64,000 nt of DNA from Dyella sp. AtDHG13 (GTDB taxonomy: Bacteria; Pseudomonadota; Gammaproteobacteria; Xanthomonadales; Rhodanobacteraceae), in assembly GCF_003201105.1 (NCBI RefSeq), contig NZ_QICJ01000001.1:124001-188000 (forward strand). Reading direction: 5' to 3'. The translations under genes were made by a program, and so were the position numbers. Below are positions 58,709 to 64,000 of the stretch, piece after piece. Under the pieces are notes generated by a model. That model made no database searches, was not told the origin of the DNA, and saw only the letters and a list, made by a program, of their open reading frames with translations. Position 1 is the stretch's first letter. Each line of letters starts with the position of its first letter.

Positions 58709-58740
58709 CCGACCGCGCCGCGTCGCGCAGGTGCATGCCC

Positions 58741-61700
58741 ATGAAACCGTCCCGCATCCCGCAAACGTCACCCGCCAGCATGGAGCTGTCGTTGCTCGAT
58801 GTGCTGGTGCGGCAGGCCTCTTCCGCTGCGGCGAGCCTGCCACAGCGGCTGACCATGGCGATCGATCCGGCCATCGTCCATCGCGTGGAAACGCGCGCCG
58901 CGCGCCTGCAACTGGCGCCCCTGCAGCTGCGCCGTGCCGCGCTCGCGCTGCTGGATGCCCGCCTCACCGGCCGGGCGGAGATCGTGCTCGCCACGGCCGC
59001 CGGCCCCGTCCGCTACACGATTCCAGCGGATGGCACCGTGGACGCGTGGCTGGTGGCACACGCCGCCACCGACGACGCCACGCCAAGCAGCGTCGGCGCG
59101 TGGATGGATGACGTACCGGCGGGCCCGCCCCTGCCGCTGCGCTGGTCGCTGTCCGCCGACGGCGCTCACCTGCAGCTCGATTACGACGCTGCCGTATTCG
59201 ACGAGGCCATGCTGCTCACGCTTGCGCGCGCCCTGTCGAACATCTTGCACACACTCGCACACGAGGACGCCATCGACGCCGTCTCGGCGCTCGACGACGA
59301 AACGCGCGAACGCCTGCTCGCCACCTGGAACGATACGGCCGTGCCACGCCACCGCGCGGACACCGTGCACGGCCTGTTCAAGGCCGCCGTCGCCACGCGT
59401 GGCGATGCCATTGCCCTCGATGGCGCGCTTGGCGCGTTCACCTATGCGGAACTCGACCAGCTCAGCGACCGCCTTGCCGCCGGCCTGATCCGGGCCGATG
59501 TACGGCCGGGCGCCGTGATCGGCCTGCTGATGGATCGTTCGCCGGAGGCCATCCTCGCCATCCTCGCCATCCTCAAGGCGGGCGCCGCCTATCTGCCGCT
59601 GGATCGCACGAATCCCGCCGAGCGCCTCGCCTTCGTGCTGAAGGATGCACAGGCTGCCCTCGTGATCGCACCCGTAGGCACGGAGCCGCCCGATGGCATC
59701 ACGGTGCCCGTGCGGGGCATCGATGCGCTGATGGAGATAACGGACGCCGTGGCGCTGCCCACCGTCGACGGCGACGCGCTGGCCTACGTGATGTACACCT
59801 CCGGTTCCACCGGCACGCCCAAGGGCGTGGAGATACGCCATCGCTCGATCATCCGCCTCGTGCGCGGCATCGACTACGTGGACTTCGGCGAGGCGCCGCG
59901 CCTGCTTCACGCGGCGCCGCTGGGTTTCGATGCCTCCACGCTGGAAATCTGGGGCTCCTTGCTCAACGGCGGCTGCTGCATCGTGCACGACGAACGCGTG
60001 CCCAGCGGCGCCGGCCTCGCCGCCACCATTCGCAAGCACGACGCGCGCATCGTCTGGCTCACCGCCGCGCTGTTCAATGCCATCGTCGATGAAGACGGCA
60101 CGAACCTGCGCGGCGTGCAGCAATTGCTCACCGGCGGCGAGGCCCTCTCCGTCGCGCATGTGCGCAAGGCGCAGGCGCTGCTGCCGGGCACCACGCTGAT
60201 CAACGGCTACGGCCCCACCGAATGCACCACGTTCGCCACCACCTATCGCATTCCCGCCGCGCTGGATGCGGCCGCGCGATCCATCCCCATTGGCCGTCCC
60301 ATCGCCGACACCACGCTTTACGTGGTGAACGCGCGCGGCGAACTGGTGCCGCCCGGCGTCATCGGTGAGCTGTACATCGGCGGCGAAGGCGTGGCACGCG
60401 GCTACATGGCGCGCGAGGAACTCACCGCGGCGCGCTTCGTTCCCGATCCCTTCGCCGGTGACGGGCACATGCTGTATCGCACGGGCGACCTAGTGCGTTG
60501 GCTGCCCGAGGGTGTCATCGATTTCGTCGGCCGCATCGACGGCCAGGTGAAGATCCGCGGCTATCGCATCGAGATCGGCGAGATCGAAGCCGCCTTGCAG
60601 CAACTGCCGGGCGTGCGCGCCAGCGCGGTGCTGGCGCGCGAGGACCATCCCGGCCAGAAGCGGCTGGTCGCCTACTTCGTCGCCGAGGATGCCGCCGTCA
60701 CGGCACGCGCCCTGCGTGCGCAGCTGGCGCAGACGCTGCCGGAGTACATGCTGCCGGTCGCCTACGTGCGCATGGACAGCATGCCGGTGACCACCAACGG
60801 CAAGCTGGATCGCCGTGCCCTGCCCGCGCCCGGCCGTGGCCGTCCGGAACTGGCGGATCGCTACGTGCCGCCGTCCAACGAACTGGAACAGCGGCTGTGC
60901 GCGCTGTTCTCAGACGTGCTGGAGGTGGACCAGGTCGGCCGCACCGACCATTTCTTCGACCTCGGCGGCAATTCGCTACTCGCCGTGCGCCTGATGGAGC
61001 GCGTGCATGCCGAACTGTCGGCCACGCCCACCATCCCCGCCTTCTTCGCCGAGCCGACACCGGCCGCGCTGGCAACGCTCATCGAAGGCCGCGCCACACG
61101 CTCCGCCCTCGCCGCGCGCCTGTCGCGTGGACGCCAGTGCGACGCGAACGAGCCCATCGCCATCATCGCGGCGAGCGGCCGTTTCCCCGGCGCATCGGAT
61201 GTGGAAACGTTCTGGGACAACCTGTGCGCGGGGCGCGAATCCATCACGCACTTCCGCAGCGAAGAACTCGACCCGTCCATTCCCGCTGCGCTGCGCAACG
61301 ATCCGGCCTACGTGGCCGCCCGCGGCATCATCGACGGCGTGGAGGACTTCGACGCCGCCTTCTTCGGCATATCGCCGCGCGAAGCCGAACTGATGGATCC
61401 GCAGCAGCGCATCTTCCTCGAACTGTGCTGGGAGTGCCTGGAGCGCGGCGGCTATACGCCGGACCGCCATGACGTGCCGGTCGGCGTGTTCGGCGGCATG
61501 TACCACGCGACCTACTTCCAACATCACCTCACGCAGCGCCCGGACCTGATCGACAAGCTCGGTGCGTTCCAGGTGTCGCTGGGCAACGAGAAGGATTTCT
61601 TCGCCACGCGCGTGGCGCACAAGCTCAACCTCACCGGCCCGGCGGTCAACGTCAGTTCGGCCTGCTCCACCTCGCTGGTCGCCATCTGCCAGGCCGTCGC

Positions 61701-64000
61701 CGCGCTGCGCGCGGGGCAATGCGAGCTGGCCATCGCGGGCGGCGCGTCGGTCACCTGCCCACCGCGCAGCGGCTACATCGCGCAGGAAGGCTCCATGCTG
61801 TCGCCCGACGGCCACACGCGCACCTTCGATGCGCAGGCGCAAGGCACCGTGTTCAGCGATGGCGCCGCCGTGGTGCTGCTCAAGCGCTGGTCGGATGCGC
61901 AACGCGACGGCGACGACGTGCTCGCCCTGATCCGCGGCATCGCCTTGAACAACGACGGCGGCGGCAAGGCCAGCTTCACCGCGCCCAGCAGCGAAGGCCA
62001 GGCGGCGGTGATCGCCATGGCGCTGGCCGATGCCGGCGTGGATGCGCGCAGCATTTCCTATGTGGAGGCCCACGGCACCGCCACGCCGTTGGGCGACCCC
62101 ATCGAGATCGAAGGCCTGACCACCGCGTTCCGCCAGCACACCGACGATTGCGGCTACTGCGCCATCGGCTCGGTGAAGAGCAACATCGGCCACACGGTGA
62201 TCGCGGCGGGCGCCACGGGAGTGATCAAGACGGCGCTGTCGCTGCACGAGCAGGTGTTGCCGCCGTCGCTGCACATGCAGGCGACCAATCCCAAGATCGA
62301 CTTCGCGCATTCGCCGTTCGTGGTCAACGACACGCTGCGCGCGTGGCCGCATAGCCCGCAGCCGCGCCGCGCGGGCGTGAGCTCGTTCGGCGTCGGCGGC
62401 ACCAACGCGCACGTGATCATGGAAGAGGCGCCGCAGCCCGCGCCATCCGACGCCGCGCAGGGGCCGCAACTGCTGTTCCTCTCCGGCCGCACGCCCGCCG
62501 CCGCGGTGGCCTATGCCGCGCGCCTGGCGGATCACCTGGCCGCGCATCCGGAAACGAATCTGGCCGACGCCAGCAGCACCCTGCTGCATGGCCGCAAGGC
62601 CTTCGCCCATCGCGGCAGCGTGGTGGCCGCGACGGTGGACGACGCCGTGACGCGCCTGCGCGAGTTCACCGCCGCCAACGTTCGTGAAGCGACCAAGCCT
62701 GCGCCGGAAGTAGTGTTCCTGTTCCCCGGCCAAGGCTCGCAGTACGCCGGCATGGGCAAGGCGCTGTATGCGAGCGAGCCGAGCTTCCGCGCCGCCATCG
62801 ACGACTGCGCCGAAGCGCTGCGCGGCGAGCTGGGCTTCGACCTGCGTGACCGCCTGTTCGACGGCGATGCCGCCGCGCTGCGCGAAACCTCGCTGACTCA
62901 GCCCGCCACGTTCGCCATCGAGTACGCTCTGGCCAAGCTGTGGCTTTCCATGGACATCACGCCGGCGGCGATGATCGGCCATAGCGTGGGCGAGTTCGTC
63001 GCCGCCGTGATTGCCGGCGTCATGAGCCTGCCCGACGGCGCCCGACTCATCGCCCGGCGCGGCCGCCTGATGCAGGCGATGCCGGCGGGCGCCATGCTGT
63101 CGGTGCGCATGGCCGCGGACGCGCTGCGCGCGCGCCTGCCCGAAACGCTGCAACTGGCGGCGGAAAACAGCCCCAATGCCAGCGTGGTCAGCGGCGAAAC
63201 GGCCGAGGTCGACGCGTTCCGCCAGCAGCTGGAAGCCGAGGGGGTGGCCTGCCGACTGCTGCAGACCTCGCATGCATTCCACTCCGCCATGATGGATCCG
63301 GTGCTGGAACCGTTCCGCGCCGAAGTGGCGCGTATCGCGCTCGCGGCTCCGGCCATACCGATCATTTCCACCCTCACCGGCGAGCCGCTCGGCGACGCCG
63401 ACGCCACGTCGCCGGATTACTGGACGCGCCATCTGCGCGGCACCGTGCGTTTCTCGCCCGCCCTGCTCACGCAGCTGGACGGTCAGCCGCGCGTGTTCCT
63501 GGAAGTCGGCCCGCGCAACGCGCTGACCACGCTGACCCGGCAGCATGCGCAAAGCCGCAAGCATCAGGTCGTGGCCAGCCTCGCCGATGCCGAAGCAGCG
63601 GAACGCGCCGCCTGGGTCGGCGCGATGGGTGAGCTGTGGTGCGCCGGGCTGCCGGTGGCCGTGTGCTCGCTGGATCGCCGCGCCAACCGCCGGCGCGTGC
63701 GCCTGCCCACCTACCCGTTCGAGCGCAAGCGCTACTGGGTGGAAGCCGCCGCACCGGCCATCGCCACGCCACCCCACACGCCGGACAACGTCGTGCCGTT
63801 GTTCGCCCCTTCGCCTGCCCCCGTCGTGGAGCCACCCATGGATGTCAACGTTTCCGCCGCCAATACCGGCTCGCCCCGCCACGCCCGCCTGCTTGCCCAG
63901 CTCACCGAACTGTTCGAGGACGTGTCGGGCGCCGAGCTGCAGGGTGTCGATCCCGCGGCCGGTTTCGTGGAGCTGGGGCTGGATTCGCTGTCGCTCACCC
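58741..64000 (+). CDS. Hybrid NRPS-PKS megasynthase, 3' end outside the window
   Basis: The frame is open for at least 1753 codons and runs off the right edge. Domains in order: a partial condensation-like region (about 1-205) with no HHxxxDG; an adenylation domain (about 208-690) with [11 protein letters not shown] and [10 protein letters not shown]; a PCP with Ser745 in LGGNSL; and a ketosynthase with Cys975 (SSACSTSL), His1111 (EAHGTAT) and His1151 (NIGHT). An acyltransferase follows with Ser1415 (GHSVGE) and HAFH at 1511-1514, a malonyl-CoA signature, and then an ACP with Ser1749 (GLDSLSLT). It should load an amino acid and extend it with malonate. ATG 58735 is an alternative start. The Sfp-type transferase at 53078 can prime it. 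Confidence 0.93.
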   Translation, partial: MKPSRIPQTSPASMELSLLDVLVRQASSAAASLPQRLTMAIDPAIVHRVETRAARLQLAPLQLRRAALALLDARLTGRAEIVLATAAGPVRYTIPADGTVDAWLVAHAATDDATPSSVGAWMDDVPAGPPLPLRWSLSADGAHLQLDYDAAVFDEAMLLTLARALSNILHTLAHEDAIDAVSALDDETRERLLATWNDTAVPRHRADTVHGLFKAAVATRGDAIALDGALGAFTYAELDQLSDRLAAGLIRADVRPGAVIGLLMDRSPEAILAILAILKAGAAYLPLDRTNPAERLAFVLKDAQAALVIAPVGTEPPDGITVPVRGIDALMEITDAVALPTVDGDALAYVMYTSGSTGTPKGVEIRHRSIIRLVRGIDYVDFGEAPRLLHAAPLGFDASTLEIWGSLLNGGCCIVHDERVPSGAGLAATIRKHDARIVWLTAALFNAIVDEDGTNLRGVQQLLTGGEALSVAHVRKAQALLPGTTLINGYGPTECTTFATTYRIPAALDAAARSIPIGRPIADTTLYVVNARGELVPPGVIGELYIGGEGVARGYMAREELTAARFVPDPFAGDGHMLYRTGDLVRWLPEGVIDFVGRIDGQVKIRGYRIEIGEIEAALQQLPGVRASAVLAREDHPGQKRLVAYFVAEDAAVTARALRAQLAQTLPEYMLPVAYVRMDSMPVTTNGKLDRRALPAPGRGRPELADRYVPPSNELEQRLCALFSDVLEVDQVGRTDHFFDLGGNSLLAVRLMERVHAELSATPTIPAFFAEPTPAALATLIEGRATRSALAARLSRGRQCDANEPIAIIAASGRFPGASDVETFWDNLCAGRESITHFRSEELDPSIPAALRNDPAYVAARGIIDGVEDFDAAFFGISPREAELMDPQQRIFLELCWECLERGGYTPDRHDVPVGVFGGMYHATYFQHHLTQRPDLIDKLGAFQVSLGNEKDFFATRVAHKLNLTGPAVNVSSACSTSLVAICQAVAALRAGQCELAIAGGASVTCPPRSGYIAQEGSMLSPDGHTRTFDAQAQGTVFSDGAAVVLLKRWSDAQRDGDDVLALIRGIALNNDGGGKASFTAPSSEGQAAVIAMALADAGVDARSISYVEAHGTATPLGDPIEIEGLTTAFRQHTDDCGYCAIGSVKSNIGHTVIAAGATGVIKTALSLHEQVLPPSLHMQATNPKIDFAHSPFVVNDTLRAWPHSPQPRRAGVSSFGVGGTNAHVIMEEAPQPAPSDAAQGPQLLFLSGRTPAAAVAYAARLADHLAAHPETNLADASSTLLHGRKAFAHRGSVVAATVDDAVTRLREFTAANVREATKPAPEVVFLFPGQGSQYAGMGKALYASEPSFRAAIDDCAEALRGELGFDLRDRLFDGDAAALRETSLTQPATFAIEYALAKLWLSMDITPAAMIGHSVGEFVAAVIAGVMSLPDGARLIARRGRLMQAMPAGAMLSVRMAADALRARLPETLQLAAENSPNASVVSGETAEVDAFRQQLEAEGVACRLLQTSHAFHSAMMDPVLEPFRAEVARIALAAPAIPIISTLTGEPLGDADATSPDYWTRHLRGTVRFSPALLTQLDGQPRVFLEVGPRNALTTLTRQHAQSRKHQVVASLADAEAAERAAWVGAMGELWCAGLPVAVCSLDRRANRRRVRLPTYPFERKRYWVEAAAPAIATPPHTPDNVVPLFAPSPAPVVEPPMDVNVSAANTGSPRHARLLAQLTELFEDVSGAELQGVDPAAGFVELGLDSLSLT

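Noticed and set aside
58768-60468. A 566-codon minus-strand open frame
   Set aside because: Shadow of the adenylation domain; composition is Gly/Arg/Gln-rich without motifs.
60976-63882. A 968-codon minus-strand open frame under the KS-AT region
   Set aside because: It is antisense to the clear NRPS-PKS frame and has no recognisable domains or ribosome-binding site.

Overview
The window is about 65% GC DNA from a gammaproteobacterium. It most resembles the Xanthomonadales/Lysobacterales, and within that order the Rhodanobacteraceae (Dyella, Luteibacter or Rhodanobacter type). This placement is inferred from protein families and gene order (lepA-lepB-DUF4845-rnc-era, rpoE-rseA-mucD, tig-clpP-clpX-lon-hupB-ppiD, divergent gloB beside a methyltransferase-rnhA-dnaQ block). 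No rRNA is present to confirm it.

Positions 1-48 kb are mostly core genome. A leftward block holds lepA, lepB, a DUF4845 protein, rnc and era, followed by the envelope-stress operon rpoE-rseA-mucD with a good sigma-E type promoter. Next come a large GGDEF/EAL protein, a FadB/FadJ-type beta-oxidation enzyme, slyX-ugd, an FKBP-type isomerase and a CPA2 antiporter. A tRNA-Ala/Glu/Asp cluster follows, then the divergent pair ppsR/ppsA, a second signal peptidase I, tRNA-Ser with a striking 33-bp inverted repeat at its 3' end, a PP2C phosphatase, and the dnaQ/rnhA/gloB/mltD region. The ppiD-tRNA-hupB-lon-clpX-clpP-tig proteostasis block comes next, then a TPR/sulfatase-modifying-factor-like protein, rnd, tRNA-Ala, an RhtA-like exporter and a DUF2076 protein. 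An iron-acquisition operon (TonB receptor, PiuC hydroxylase, Sel1 protein) has a palindromic Fur-box candidate upstream.

From about 49 kb to the right edge the window is accessory in character. It carries a nucleotide-sugar dehydrogenase, a UDP-glucuronate-epimerase-like enzyme, a GMC oxidoreductase (GTG start), an Sfp-type phosphopantetheinyl transferase and a polyisoprenyl-phosphate sugar-1-phosphate transferase. A 126-bp palindromic repeat element, a J-domain membrane protein, an unrecognised secreted protein and a JmjC/cupin-type 2-oxoglutarate oxygenase follow. The last gene is a very large hybrid NRPS-PKS gene that is still open at the right edge: partial C, A, PCP, KS, AT with a malonyl-type HAFH motif, then ACP. 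The phosphopantetheinyl transferase can supply the cofactor for the carrier domains. The oxidoreductase, oxygenase and sugar-nucleotide genes are candidate tailoring or co-located polysaccharide functions. This is the most likely home of an undescribed pathway, but its product cannot be read from this window.

Almost all very long open frames opposite known genes are GC-rich antisense shadows and were left out. No CRISPR array, insertion sequence or prophage was seen.
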